64,000 bases of DNA from JBFXJF01 sp050175155 (GCA_050175155.1 JBFXJF010000006.1:1-64000), one strand, 5' to 3'; shown: positions 53,273 to 62,801, counted from the stretch's first letter. Program-made: numbers and translations. The notes: a model not told the origin generated them from the letters alone.

Positions 53273-53971
53273 TCAATCCCAGTTACTCTTTGACCCAAAA
53301 TCACCCTCAGCAAGCTTGCCTAATTCAATCTTATTTATCAATATAAATTTTGTCCTATCAACTTGTATTAGATTCTGATCAGAAAGACGGTATAACAATC
53401 TACAAACCACTTCTCTAGTAGAACCAATTTTAGCTGCCATCTCATCTAAAGTCATATTCCTACGAATTGAGTTATCATCGTCGGATTCAAATTCCCCAAC
53501 TAATAAACGTGCAAGCCTATTCACAACCGGATTGAACACAATTTCCTCTATCGTTTGGTTAACCTCCACCGTCCTCTGGCTTAATAGAGAACATAAATCC
53601 CATAAAGCACCATTATTTTCTAAAAGAATAGGCATAACGTCATCACGGTGCCATTGATAAATTTCACTTGGCTTAAAAGATACTAGTGTTGTTGGTGTTG
53701 GGGTATCTTTAAATACTGCATGTCCCCAAAAAGTATCGCCAACTGAAAATGTCCTTAAAGTAAGGTTTCTTCCCTCGGCTGACTCCTTATTAGCATATAT
53801 CAATCCTTTAACTAAAATAAATGCATAAGGATACCTATTGCCAGTTAGATTGATGACTTCTCCTTTTTTAAAAGTAACTTTAACTGCTTTCTCTAAGATT
53901 AACTTCAACTGAGAATCTGTTAATTTGCGAAAAACAAGAACATCTGCAAGAATTTCTTCTAATCTTCCCAT
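53273..53971 (-). CDS. Crp/Fnr family transcriptional regulator
   Basis: Regulator of 232 residues with an N-terminal cyclic-nucleotide-like beta-roll (about 10-120, VTFKKGEVINLTGNRYPYAF and FSVGDTFWGHAVF), a long dimer helix (about 122-150) and a winged-helix DNA-binding domain with TLDEMAAKIGSTREVVCRLL (about 175-195), whose TREVVCR recognition helix is Crp-like. It lacks the Cys cluster of oxygen-sensing Fnr and the cAMP-binding set is not evident, so the effector is unknown. The ATG at 53971 has AGAGGTG upstream. It is divergent from the two unknown membrane proteins and precedes citZ. Confidence 0.9.
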   Translation of the reverse strand: MGRLEEILADVLVFRKLTDSQLKLILEKAVKVTFKKGEVINLTGNRYPYAFILVKGLIYANKESAEGRNLTLRTFSVGDTFWGHAVFKDTPTPTTLVSFKPSEIYQWHRDDVMPILLENNGALWDLCSLLSQRTVEVNQTIEEIVFNPVVNRLARLLVGEFESDDDNSIRRNMTLDEMAAKIGSTREVVCRLLYRLSDQNLIQVDRTKFILINKIELGKLAEGDFGSKSNWD

Positions 53972-54220
53972 TTGCAATAACACCTCTTGTATTTAAGTCA
54001 TTTTATAAATTATTGTAGTTCTTATTAATATATTTCTTTACTTATATACTATTATAGAATAATTTTCAGTTTTGTAAACAAACTAAAAAATACTACTACT
54101 AAATATTACAAACAATATATGTACATTTTGTTAACTTTTGTCCTGGGTCAACTTTAATTACTTTTTTGTTTGCTAATCTTTTATTGGTAGTAATAATAAT
54201 ATATCTTAGGAGGAAAAAAA

Positions 54221-55078
54221 ATGTCTCAAGCACTTTCGAAACAAACAAGGTTGATTGTAGTTGCAGTTGTTTTAATTGCGGCAATATTTATGATTGCTAT
54301 ATTACCATTTACAGTACCAGGTTGTTTAGACAAAATCCAAATTGCACAAGGTGAAAGAATAGCACAATTTGAAGCAGAAGGAAATCCTCACTATTCACTT
54401 ATCAGAGCTACTCAAGTGGCAGTTGGTTTCTTCTTCCCATTTTGGACTTCACTTACAATGCTAGCTGGAGTGGTTCTACTATTTATTGTTAAACCAATGT
54501 ATAATGGTGAAAAATGGGCAAGAGCACTTACACTATTATGTCTTGCAATACCATCCGCTGGTGGAGCATATATGTTAGTTCCATATCTTAACTTTGCTAA
54601 AGTTGGCATATCTAACGGTTTATATTACATGGCAGTTGGTTTAATATCTTACTTCGTTGTAGTACTTGTAAATAATACTACCGCAAAACAAAAAGCTATT
54701 GATTTCTGGGTATTCTTAATAATGGGCGTAACTGCTGCTGAATCATTCTCTAATGGACATGCTGGGTTCCGTATTGTTGATGGTCACATAGACAGACCAT
54801 TCTATGCTGACGGTATATTCATTTTATTCCCTACTTATTTCATTGGTTTTACAGCTTGTCTGTTATTAATAATCGCAATATATTATGTAGGAATGCGCAG
54901 CATAAAAGGTTGGTATATTGCTTTAATAGCTGGTACTGCAGCAGGTTTAATTGGATTCGCTACACAAACTGTAAGAACTGATACTCTTGATTACTTATAT
55001 CAAGGATTAATGGGATTGGCTTTAGTTGTAACATTCTTAATTCCTGCTGTAAAAGCAAGAATGATCGAAAAAGATTAG
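54221..55078 (+). CDS. Unassigned eight-helix membrane protein, paralog A
   Basis: I do not recognise this family. The 285 residues form about eight membrane helices (roughly 9-31, 68-90, 100-124, 134-154, 165-182, 205-226, 231-249, 259-278) with a hydrophilic loop of about 35 residues after the first. Its neighbour at 55415 is a paralog. Blocks shared by both include GEKWA, ALTLLCLA, GVTAAES, PFYADGIFIL and GFATQTVR followed by DYLYQGLMGLA. Conserved Glu, Arg, His and Asp residues around the fifth helix could form a buried polar or metal/proton site. Strong TAGGAGG ribosome site. Divergent from the Crp/Fnr gene across 249 bases; ends at a terminator. Transport, redox or sensing roles are all open. 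Confidence 0.85.
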   Translation: MSQALSKQTRLIVVAVVLIAAIFMIAILPFTVPGCLDKIQIAQGERIAQFEAEGNPHYSLIRATQVAVGFFFPFWTSLTMLAGVVLLFIVKPMYNGEKWARALTLLCLAIPSAGGAYMLVPYLNFAKVGISNGLYYMAVGLISYFVVVLVNNTTAKQKAIDFWVFLIMGVTAAESFSNGHAGFRIVDGHIDRPFYADGIFILFPTYFIGFTACLLLIIAIYYVGMRSIKGWYIALIAGTAAGLIGFATQTVRTDTLDYLYQGLMGLALVVTFLIPAVKARMIEKD

Positions 55079-55138
55079 TTTTAAAATTAAATACTCTTAG
55101 GAGCTATTTATAAATATTATTTCTTTAAGTATATAAAA

Positions 55139-55177
55139 AATCTGCTTTATGCCTGATGGTATGCAGCAGATTTTTTG
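55139..55177 (+). terminator. Terminator after paralog A
   Basis: ATCTGCT/AGCAGAT outer stem with an inner TATGCC/GGTATG stem, followed by TTTTTTG. Each paralog is therefore a separate transcription unit. Confidence 0.85.
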
Positions 55178-55414
55178 TATATTGCTAATTTAACAATTTT
55201 TCTATAGTGTTAACCCTCTTTCTGAAAAAGACGCACAAGCCAAATTCCGGCAATTTACAATGTCCTCTCTACGATTACAAACACTTATATCATAAACAAA
55301 TCGGTAAATTCTGTGAATTTTTCCCCTTAGTTAAATATTGTGCAAGAATGCTTAATATATTCTAATCAAAGGAAAATAAAAACTTCCTTAATTAGATTAT
55401 AGGAGGGATTTATA
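55178..55414 (+). other. Upstream region of paralog B
   Basis: No gene seen. A half-site TGTGAAT (about 55312-55318) equals one arm of the citZ dyad but has no second arm. A possible -10 TAATAT near 55354 has only a weak -35 16 bases upstream. GCAATTTAC (about 55250) and GTAAATT (about 55304) are complementary, so a folded leader is possible but not convincing. Confidence 0.3.
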
Positions 55415-56290
55415 ATGCCCCAAGAAATTACTAAAAGCACCAAATTAATTGTAGTTTCAATTGTTCTTATTGCAGCTATTCTTATGATAGGTGTCTTGCC
55501 ATTCGTTGTCCCTGATATGCTAAATGATATTCAAACAAATCAAAAAATTAGGACAGAAAAATTTTATGCTGATGGAAATCCTCAAGCACCATTAATTGAA
55601 ACAACAATGGCGATGGTTAGTTGGACCTATCCACTTGTGACCTTGCTTTCAATGTTCGCTGGCTTTATTCTTTTAGTTATTGTTAAACCTTTTTATAAGG
55701 GTGAAAAATGGGCTAAGGCTCTCACGTTATTATGCCTAGCAATGCCAACTATTGCTGGAGCATATATGATGGTTCCTTACTTTAATTTTATGGGAGCAGG
55801 TTGGTCACCAGCTTTTTATTACATGATAGTTGGAATAATTTCATACTTCACAGTAGTATTAGCAGTTAAATCAGATTTTAAGCAGAAACTATTATCGTTC
55901 TGGGTATTTTTAATGTTGGGTGTAACCGCTGCTGAGTCATGGGCCAATGGAACGGCATGTCATAGAATTCTAGAAGGCCATCCGAAAATGCCATTCTATG
56001 CAGACGGAATATTTATTCTATTCATAACAAGAGGTATAAATTGGTTGGCGGTAATCTTTTTGTTAGCGGCAGTTTATCTTGTAGGTATGCGTAGACCAGC
56101 AGGTTGGTACGCAGCCTTAATTGGAGCACTTAGCGCTGGAATTATTGGTTTTGCAACGCAAACTGTCAGAAATGCTACCTATGATTATTTATACCAAGGG
56201 TTAATGGGGTTAGCAATTGTAATCACTTTGTTAATACCATATGTTAAAGAAAGATTAGTTGATGTAGATAAAATCTCAACTGATGAATAA
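55415..56290 (+). CDS. Unassigned eight-helix membrane protein, paralog B
   Basis: 291 residues, clearly homologous along its whole length to the product at 54221. The same helix pattern is seen, with the same hydrophilic loop after helix 1. It keeps GVTAAES, then WANGTACHRILEGH, PFYADGIFIL and QTVRNATYDYLYQGLMGLA, so the His, Arg, Glu and Asp residues near helix 5 are conserved in both copies. It differs in the sixth helix region and has a longer acidic tail. Ribosome site AGGAGG. It has its own upstream region and ends at the terminator shared with the thioesterase gene. Function unknown. Confidence 0.85.
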   Translation: MPQEITKSTKLIVVSIVLIAAILMIGVLPFVVPDMLNDIQTNQKIRTEKFYADGNPQAPLIETTMAMVSWTYPLVTLLSMFAGFILLVIVKPFYKGEKWAKALTLLCLAMPTIAGAYMMVPYFNFMGAGWSPAFYYMIVGIISYFTVVLAVKSDFKQKLLSFWVFLMLGVTAAESWANGTACHRILEGHPKMPFYADGIFILFITRGINWLAVIFLLAAVYLVGMRRPAGWYAALIGALSAGIIGFATQTVRNATYDYLYQGLMGLAIVITLLIPYVKERLVDVDKISTDE

Positions 56291-56330
56291 CTATTATTTT
56301 TTAATCTATAAGTCAATAATATAAATTAAA

Positions 56331-56369
56331 TATTAAAGGCTACTTATAACATTGTAAGTAGCCTTTAAT
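56331..56369. terminator. Bidirectional terminator between paralog B and the thioesterase gene
   Basis: Inverted repeat ATTAAAGGCTACTTA/TAAGTAGCCTTTAAT with a nine-base loop, between converging genes. Confidence 0.88.
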
Positions 56370-56373
56370 ACTA

Positions 56374-56802
56374 TCATTTTAATATTTTCGATAATGTTAA
56401 TAATTTTTCATGAAAATCTGGTACTGAGTTAACTAGCCTTTTTGGCTTATAGTTAGTATCGATAAAAACGTGCTTTGTGGACCCGGTAGCCAGTAAATCT
56501 AAGCTAGCCTTACAAATTACCTCGTATATAAATTCTATTCTCAATCCTGTATATCTTGATATCTTAACTCGTATTAATAGTTCATCGTCATACTTTGCTG
56601 GACATTTATAATTACAAGAAACATCTACGACTGGCAATAATAGACCTGTCTTTTCAATCTCTTTATATGTTATTCCAACACTTCTTATTAATTCAGTTCT
56701 GGCCATTTCAAACCAAACAAAATAGTTAGAATGATAAACGACACCCATTTGATCTGTTTCTTGATATCTTACTCTTGCAGTTGTTTCAAACCAACCTTCC
56801 AC
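56374..56802 (-). CDS. Acyl-CoA thioesterase, YbgC/4HBT hotdog family
   Basis: 142-residue single hotdog domain. The active-site segment YQETDQMGVVYHSNYFVWFE (about 13-32) has the catalytic Asp and the YHSNYF motif of the 4-hydroxybenzoyl-CoA thioesterase/YbgC group; VVDVSCNYKCPAKYDDEL follows. It should hydrolyse acyl-CoA thioesters, specificity unknown. It lies 38 bases downstream of pyk and may be cotranscribed with pfkA-pyk. Confidence 0.88.
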   Translation of the reverse strand: MEGWFETTARVRYQETDQMGVVYHSNYFVWFEMARTELIRSVGITYKEIEKTGLLLPVVDVSCNYKCPAKYDDELLIRVKISRYTGLRIEFIYEVICKASLDLLATGSTKHVFIDTNYKPKRLVNSVPDFHEKLLTLSKILK

Positions 56803-56840
56803 GTTTCTTCTCCCCCATTATTAAACACTATAATTATTTA

Positions 56841-58595
56841 TCAGTTTAGACGGTTTTGTTCAACATATACATAACCACGCTCTGTATCAACAGTCACAGT
56901 CGCTCCATCTTCAAACTTTTCATAAGCATCAGTTGCCCCTACAATTACTGGTACTTTTAAATTAAGACCGACTATTGCTGCATGTGATGTTAATCCACCC
57001 TCTTCGGTTATAACCGCGGCAGCAAGTTCAAATAAATCAACCATATCCCTGTCTGTAGCATATGTAAGTATTATATTACCACTTTTTATCTTTTCTCTAA
57101 TCTCATTAGCTGTTTTACCTTTAACAATTTTACCTGATACAACTTTATTCCCTATTCCTTGTCCTCTAACCCCAATATCTCCTACTAGATGTACTTTCAT
57201 AAGATTAGTTGTACCTGATTTTCCGACTGGGATACCTGCAGTAATAACTACTAAATCCCCACGTTTAATACATCCCGCATTAACTGCATCTACAACTGTT
57301 GATGTAATCATTTCGTCTGTATTAGTTACTTGTTTACTAATAACAGGTAGTACTCCCCAAACTAAAGATAGCTTCTTTAATACCTTTTTATGAGGGGTTA
57401 AAGCAATAATTAACGCTCTAGGACGATATTTAGAAACAATTCTTGCAGTTTGCCCACTCTCTGTAGGGGTTAATATTGCATTAACTCTTAAATCAATAGC
57501 TGTGTTAACAACAGACTGGCTAATTGCATCCGTTATTGTAGTTTGTTCCATTGAACTTCTCTTGTTAAACATTTCTAAATAATTCAACGATTGTTCTGTT
57601 CTAAGTGCTATTCTTGCCATTGTTAAAACAGATTCTAAAGGATATTTCCCGATTGCTGTTTCTCCCGATAACATAATTGCATCAGTTCCATCAAAAATTG
57701 CATTTGCTACATCACTTGCTTCAGCACGAGTCGGACGTGGGTTTCTCTGCATAGAATCAAGCATCTGTGTTGCAGTAATTACTGGCTTCCCAGCTTCATT
57801 GCATTTAGTAATTATCATTTTTTGAACTAATGGAACTTCCTCAGCCGGTATTTCAACTCCTAAATCTCCTCTAGCAATCATTATCCCATCTGATACCTGT
57901 AAGATTTCATCAATATTATTTACTCCCTCTTGATTTTCAATCTTAGCTATTATATGAATATCAGAATTATTTTTTTCTAATATTTCTCTTATCTCTAAAA
58001 CATCTTTAGCCTTTCTAACGAATGATGCAGCAATAAAGTCAAAGTCATTTTCTATTCCAAATAAAATATCTTTTTTGTCTTGTTCCGTTATACCGGGTAA
58101 ATTGATTTTCATTCCAGGTATATTAACACCTTTCTTGCTTTTTAATAAGCCACCATTTACAATCTTACAAAAAATCTCGTTTTCTTTTATATCGATTACT
58201 TCTAAACCAATTATACCGTCATCAATTAGAATTCTGACCCCCACACTTATTTCATCTACTAGATTTTTATAGGTAACTGATATCTTTTCTTTATTTCCAA
58301 GCACCTCATCGGTTGTTATTATTATAGTCTCTCCTTCAATTAGTTCAACTTCTGAATCCTCGACCATACCTATACGAATCTCCGGTCCCTTCGTATCTAA
58401 AAGATTAGCTACTATCCTTCCTGTTTCATCAACAGCTTTCTTAATATTATCTAATCTTCTACTATGTTCTTGGTGATCTCCATGTGAAAAATTAAAACGA
58501 GCTACATTCATTCCGCTTTTAATGAATTGCTTTAGCATTTCTACTTCCTCGTTAGCTGGTCCAATAGTGCACACTATCTTTGTTTTTCGATACAT
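56841..58595 (-). CDS. pyk: Pyruvate kinase with extra C-terminal PEP-utiliser domain
   Basis: Last step of glycolysis. The barrel and cap domains (about 1-350) include TKIVCTIGPANEEVEML, NFSHGDHQEHSRR, DTKGPEIR, the catalytic Lys/Glu region and MIARGDLGVEIPAEEVPLVQ and ATQMLDSM; an allosteric domain follows (about 355-470). Residues about 480-584 form the additional domain seen in Bacillus Pyk, with EEGGLTSHAAIVGLNLKVP like the phosphohistidine domain of PEP-utilising enzymes. Follows pfkA by 30 bases. Confidence 0.97.
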   Translation of the reverse strand: MYRKTKIVCTIGPANEEVEMLKQFIKSGMNVARFNFSHGDHQEHSRRLDNIKKAVDETGRIVANLLDTKGPEIRIGMVEDSEVELIEGETIIITTDEVLGNKEKISVTYKNLVDEISVGVRILIDDGIIGLEVIDIKENEIFCKIVNGGLLKSKKGVNIPGMKINLPGITEQDKKDILFGIENDFDFIAASFVRKAKDVLEIREILEKNNSDIHIIAKIENQEGVNNIDEILQVSDGIMIARGDLGVEIPAEEVPLVQKMIITKCNEAGKPVITATQMLDSMQRNPRPTRAEASDVANAIFDGTDAIMLSGETAIGKYPLESVLTMARIALRTEQSLNYLEMFNKRSSMEQTTITDAISQSVVNTAIDLRVNAILTPTESGQTARIVSKYRPRALIIALTPHKKVLKKLSLVWGVLPVISKQVTNTDEMITSTVVDAVNAGCIKRGDLVVITAGIPVGKSGTTNLMKVHLVGDIGVRGQGIGNKVVSGKIVKGKTANEIREKIKSGNIILTYATDRDMVDLFELAAAVITEEGGLTSHAAIVGLNLKVPVIVGATDAYEKFEDGATVTVDTERGYVYVEQNRLN

Positions 58596-58625
58596 TTTTA
58601 GTTACACCCCTATGTTATCAGTTTA

Positions 58626-59585
58626 TTAGATAGATAAAATATTAGCTAGTTGGTAAAGCGATAAATCAATATCATGTTTTTGTGAAAGTGCTTCCTCAAT
58701 AGAAACTGAAACTATTTGGTTATTCTTTATTCCAACCATATACCCAGATTTATTTGCTAATAGTAAATTAATAGATTCTGCACCTAACCTGCTTGCCAAA
58801 ACACGATCAAATGCTGTGGGTGAACCACCTCTTTGGATATGTCCTAGGACTGTTACTCTTGTTTCAAGCCCTGTTCTATCTTGTATCCTTTTACCAAACT
58901 CTACACCACTCGAAACTCCCTCTGAAACAACAATAATACTATGTCTTTTATTTCTTTTATAACCATGTTCTAATTTTTCAACTATATCATCAAATGAGTA
59001 TTCGATCTCTGGCACAATAATACTTTCTGCACCGTCAGCTAATCCAGACCAGAGAGCAATATCTCCAGCATTACGCCCCATTACTTCAATAATATAAGTT
59101 CTCTCGTGTGATGTAGCAGTGTCTCTTATTTTATCTATTGCAGAAATAACAGTATTTATAGCTGTATCAAAACCTATCGTGAAATCCGTTGCAGGAATGT
59201 CATTATCTATAGTTCCTGGGATACCAACCGTTAAAATACCCTGTTCAGATAACTCCCTAGCACCGCGAAATGAGCCGTCACCGCCAATAACAACCAATCC
59301 ATCAATTTCATTCTTCTGTAATTGATCAATAGCCTTTTTTTGCCCTTCAATTGTTTTAAACTCTTCACTTCTAGAGGAATATAAGATTGTTCCCCCTCTT
59401 TGGATAATGTCTCCAACTGAGCCAAGATCTAATTTTTTTATCTCACCATTTATTAGTCCTGTAAAACCATGATAAATTCCATAAACTTCAATATTATGAT
59501 AATAACTCTTCCTGACAACTGACCTGATTGCAGCATTCATTCCAGGAGAATCACCACCACTAGTTAAAACAGCAATTCGTTTCAT
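58626..59585 (-). CDS. pfkA: ATP-dependent 6-phosphofructokinase
   Basis: Commits glucose to glycolysis. The 319 residues match bacterial PfkA: MKRIAVLTSGGDSPGMNAAI, VIGGDGSFRGARELSEQG, the catalytic PGTIDNDIPATDFTIGF and IVPEIEYSFDDI, then GHIQRGGSPTAFDR. The ATG at 59585 has AGAGGTG upstream. Pairing with pyk is standard in Firmicutes. In Bacillus accAD lies next to it; here the beta-oxidation genes occupy that side. Confidence 0.97.
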   Translation of the reverse strand: MKRIAVLTSGGDSPGMNAAIRSVVRKSYYHNIEVYGIYHGFTGLINGEIKKLDLGSVGDIIQRGGTILYSSRSEEFKTIEGQKKAIDQLQKNEIDGLVVIGGDGSFRGARELSEQGILTVGIPGTIDNDIPATDFTIGFDTAINTVISAIDKIRDTATSHERTYIIEVMGRNAGDIALWSGLADGAESIIVPEIEYSFDDIVEKLEHGYKRNKRHSIIVVSEGVSSGVEFGKRIQDRTGLETRVTVLGHIQRGGSPTAFDRVLASRLGAESINLLLANKSGYMVGIKNNQIVSVSIEEALSQKHDIDLSLYQLANILSI

Positions 59586-59715
59586 CTGAAAAATCACCTC
59601 TACTAGTTAATTGTATATTTATCAAGATATAACTTTTTCAAATAGTATATCACTAATTCGTCTATATTATTGACAATTTTATACTTTAGTTTTTCTTCAT
59701 TGTTTTAATACAAAC

Positions 59716-59748
59716 GAAAAAAGCCTTGTATATATACAAGGCCCCCTT
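59716..59748 (-). terminator. Terminator of the fad operon
   Basis: Palindrome GCCTTGTATATATACAAGGC followed on the minus strand by TTTTTTCG. It lies 15 bases beyond the fadE stop. Confidence 0.85.
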
Positions 59749-59762
59749 TATATTTAGTTTGT

Positions 59763-61541
59763 TTATACTATATATCTCTCAGCTTCAACAATTTTAGCTC
59801 CAATTCTTCTTTTTATTGCAACGGTATTTATAGGCGTATATCTTGTTAGTTTTTTAAGAATAGATAGTTGTGTTCTGAGAACATCCCCTTCTTCCATTGC
59901 CGCTAAAGTATCCTTTGCGATAACCGAAATTCGATCAAAAGTTTCTTGAATGTAGACTTGGGTCATATCAATCTTTTGCGCTGACTTATCTACACCAACT
60001 TTATCAATTGATTTTAATGTTCTTAAAATGATGCTTTCCATACCATACAATTCAATTATCATATCAGCTGTATTCCTTAATATTTCTTGCTCTTGTTCAA
60101 TTTTTTGCTGATATTTTTTAACAGCTAAACCTGCTACCATTAAAAATAACTTTTTGCCCATATCAAGCAATCCTTTTTCTTGACTTAATGGAGTATCATC
60201 TGGAATTAGAGGCATTAAACCCATTAATTCCTTTTGCATTTTATCAGCAGCGGCTAATAATTGTATCTCACCTTTTAGACCCCTGCGTAATAGTGTTCCA
60301 GGAATTAATAACCTGTTAATTTCATTTGTTCCCTCAAAGATTCTGTTTACACGGGAATCGCGATATAGGCGTTCTACTTCATATTCCTGAATAAATCCAT
60401 AACCGCCATGAATTTGAACCCCTTCATCGACAACAAAATCTAATGCTTCTGAACCATATACTTTGTTAATTGAGCACTCAATTGCATATTCTGCAATACC
60501 ATCTGCTACCTTACGGCCCTCATCCTCTTTGTCATCCTTTAGGCTTTCAAGCATATTTTCAATTAATCCGCCTGTACGGTAAACTGTTGTCTCACTAACA
60601 AACGTTCTTATTGTCATATCGACTAATTTTTCTTGAATTAAAGGAAAGGCAGTTAAAGGTTGTTTAAATTGCTTTCTTTCCTTAGCATATTTTGTTGTTA
60701 TTTCTATTATTCGTTTTGATGTACCAACTGTACCAATGCCTAACTTATAACGACCTATATTAAGTATATTAAAGGCAATAATATGACCCCTACCAATTTC
60801 ACCTAAAACATTTTCAACAGGTACTTGTGCCTCCTCTAAAATTACTGATCTAGTGGAAGAACCTCGAATACCCATTTTCTTTTCCTCAGGTCCTAGGGAT
60901 ACACCTGGAAAATCCTTTTCCACAATAAAAGTTGAAAATTTATCTCCATCTATTTTGGCATAAATAATAAATATATCGGCAAAGCCTGCGTTTGTTATAA
61001 ATTGCTTTGTGCCATTTAATCGATAATGTTGTCCATCATCGCTTAATACTGCTGTTGCCTTTGCACCAAGAGCATCAGACCCAGATGCTGGCTCTGTTAA
61101 GGCATATGCTGCGATTTTTTCCCCAGAAGCTAATAGAGGTAAGTACTTATGACGTTGGTCTTCATTCCCAAAGAAAACGATAGGTAAGGTACCAATACCA
61201 ACATGTGCTCCATGGCTTAAAGCGAATGACCCTGCCTTTGCAATATTCTCGGTTATTAATGAGGAACTAATTTTGTCTAAACCTAAGCCCCCATATTCCT
61301 CTGGTACATCTGCTCCTAAAAGACCTAACTCTCCAGCATCTTTTAATAATTCTACAACCAAATTGAAATCCTTATCTTCAAACTTTTCGACGTTTGGTAA
61401 TACTTCACCCTCAATGAAATCCCAAGTTGTTTTTGCAATCATCTGATGTTCATCAGTAAAGTCTTCGGGGGTGTAAATATTTTCAGGGTTAACATCTTCA
61501 ATTAAAAAGCTTCCGCCCTTAATTAGTTTTTTCTCTTCCAT
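59763..61541 (-). CDS. fadE: Acyl-CoA dehydrogenase, FadE type (long form)
   Basis: FAD enzyme for the first step of beta-oxidation. At 592 residues it is the long form like Bacillus FadE (YusJ). N-terminal domain: GADVPEEYGGLGLDKISSSL; FAD-binding loops YALTEPASGSDALGAKATA and QFITNAGFADIFI; flavin/catalytic helices around YGSEALDFVVDEGVQIHGG and the catalytic-region IFEGTNEINRLLIPG (near 410). A helical C-terminal extension (about 420-592) follows. The ATG at 61541 lies eight bases after TTGGAGG. Last gene of the fad operon. Confidence 0.95.
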   Translation of the reverse strand: MEEKKLIKGGSFLIEDVNPENIYTPEDFTDEHQMIAKTTWDFIEGEVLPNVEKFEDKDFNLVVELLKDAGELGLLGADVPEEYGGLGLDKISSSLITENIAKAGSFALSHGAHVGIGTLPIVFFGNEDQRHKYLPLLASGEKIAAYALTEPASGSDALGAKATAVLSDDGQHYRLNGTKQFITNAGFADIFIIYAKIDGDKFSTFIVEKDFPGVSLGPEEKKMGIRGSSTRSVILEEAQVPVENVLGEIGRGHIIAFNILNIGRYKLGIGTVGTSKRIIEITTKYAKERKQFKQPLTAFPLIQEKLVDMTIRTFVSETTVYRTGGLIENMLESLKDDKEDEGRKVADGIAEYAIECSINKVYGSEALDFVVDEGVQIHGGYGFIQEYEVERLYRDSRVNRIFEGTNEINRLLIPGTLLRRGLKGEIQLLAAADKMQKELMGLMPLIPDDTPLSQEKGLLDMGKKLFLMVAGLAVKKYQQKIEQEQEILRNTADMIIELYGMESIILRTLKSIDKVGVDKSAQKIDMTQVYIQETFDRISVIAKDTLAAMEEGDVLRTQLSILKKLTRYTPINTVAIKRRIGAKIVEAERYIV

Positions 61542-61569
61542 CTGCATCTCCTCCAATATATTTAGTTCT

Positions 61570-62748
61570 TTACAAAATCTCAAATATTCCTGCTGCTCCC
61601 ATTCCTCCGCCTATACACATCGACACTATTCCATATTTTCCATTGCGTCTCTTTAATTCGTTTATCAAGCTAACTGTCAGCTTTGCACCAGTACATCCCA
61701 ATGGATGTCCTAATGCAATGGCACCACCATTTACATTAACCTTTTCATTATCTAGCCCCAACTCCTTTACCACATATACTGCTTGGGAGGCAAAGGCTTC
61801 ATTTATTTCAAAGAGATCAATATCCTCTAGTGTTAGTCCCGCCCGTTTTAATGCTTTTGGAATTGCTTCTTTTGGACCAACTCCCATAATATCTGGGTCT
61901 ACACCAGCAACTGCATAGGTGATAAGTTTTGCTATAGGTTTTAACCCAAGCTCTTCAGCCTTTTCTCTTGACATAATCATCACAGCTGCGGCTCCATCAC
62001 TGGTTTGTGAGGAGTTCCCAGCTGTAACACTTCCAGTTGTGCTAAAAACAGGTTTTAATTTAGCTAAAGCTTCTAAGTTAGCATCTGCACGCACACCTTC
62101 ATCAGTATCAAAAACTAATTCCTGCGTGACAATTTTGCCATTTTCATTGATTGAAGTTTTCTTAACCTTAACTGGTACAATCTCTGCTTTATACTTACCT
62201 TCTTGAATTGCTTTTGCCGCACGTTGATGACTTTGAACAGCAAAAGCATCTTGTTCTTCTCTAGTAATACTAAAGCGATTTGCAACCTCCTCAGCAGTTA
62301 ACCCCATTGGCATATACGCTTCGGGCATATTCTCCATTAACCAGGGGTTTGGGGCAGGCTTGCTACCTCCCAACGGGATCATACTCATACTTTCAATTCC
62401 ACCTGCAATTACCACATCGGCAAAACCGGCCATGATTTTTTCTGTTGCTATTGCAATGGTTTGCAAACCAGAGGAACAATATCTATTTACTGTCGTTGCA
62501 GGTACGCTTGTTGGTAAACCTGCTCTTAGAACGATGTTTCGAGCAACGTTCATTCCCTGTTCACCCTCAGGGAATGAACATCCCAAAATAACATCATCGA
62601 TTTGATTGTGGATAAGCCCAGGTGTTCTTTTTAATAAATCCTCTAATACTACTGCTCCTAATTCATCTGGTCGAGTATCCTTTAGGGTTCCTTTAGATGC
62701 TTTCCCCACAGCAGTACGAACACCTGCAACGATTACCGCTTCTCTCAT
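61570..62748 (-). CDS. fadA: Acetyl-CoA acyltransferase (thiolase)
   Basis: Thiolytic last step of beta-oxidation, 392 residues. The nucleophilic Cys is in VNRYCSSGLQTIAIATEKIM (near 86), the His in INEAFASQ and GGAIALGHPLGCTGAKL regions, and the C-terminal Cys in VSMCIGGGMGAAG. Clustering with fadE and fadN supports a degradative thiolase rather than a biosynthetic one. 28 bases separate it from fadE. Confidence 0.94.
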   Translation of the reverse strand: MREAVIVAGVRTAVGKASKGTLKDTRPDELGAVVLEDLLKRTPGLIHNQIDDVILGCSFPEGEQGMNVARNIVLRAGLPTSVPATTVNRYCSSGLQTIAIATEKIMAGFADVVIAGGIESMSMIPLGGSKPAPNPWLMENMPEAYMPMGLTAEEVANRFSITREEQDAFAVQSHQRAAKAIQEGKYKAEIVPVKVKKTSINENGKIVTQELVFDTDEGVRADANLEALAKLKPVFSTTGSVTAGNSSQTSDGAAAVMIMSREKAEELGLKPIAKLITYAVAGVDPDIMGVGPKEAIPKALKRAGLTLEDIDLFEINEAFASQAVYVVKELGLDNEKVNVNGGAIALGHPLGCTGAKLTVSLINELKRRNGKYGIVSMCIGGGMGAAGIFEIL

Positions 62749-62801
62749 ATTTCATCCTCCCTTGTATTATTCTTATATTCTAAATCCCGCTTTAGTCTCG
62801 T

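Noticed and set aside
53273..53971. Oxygen-sensing Fnr
   Set aside because: The Cys cluster needed for a [4Fe-4S] centre is missing at both the N- and C-terminal regions; only the general Crp/Fnr fold is supported.
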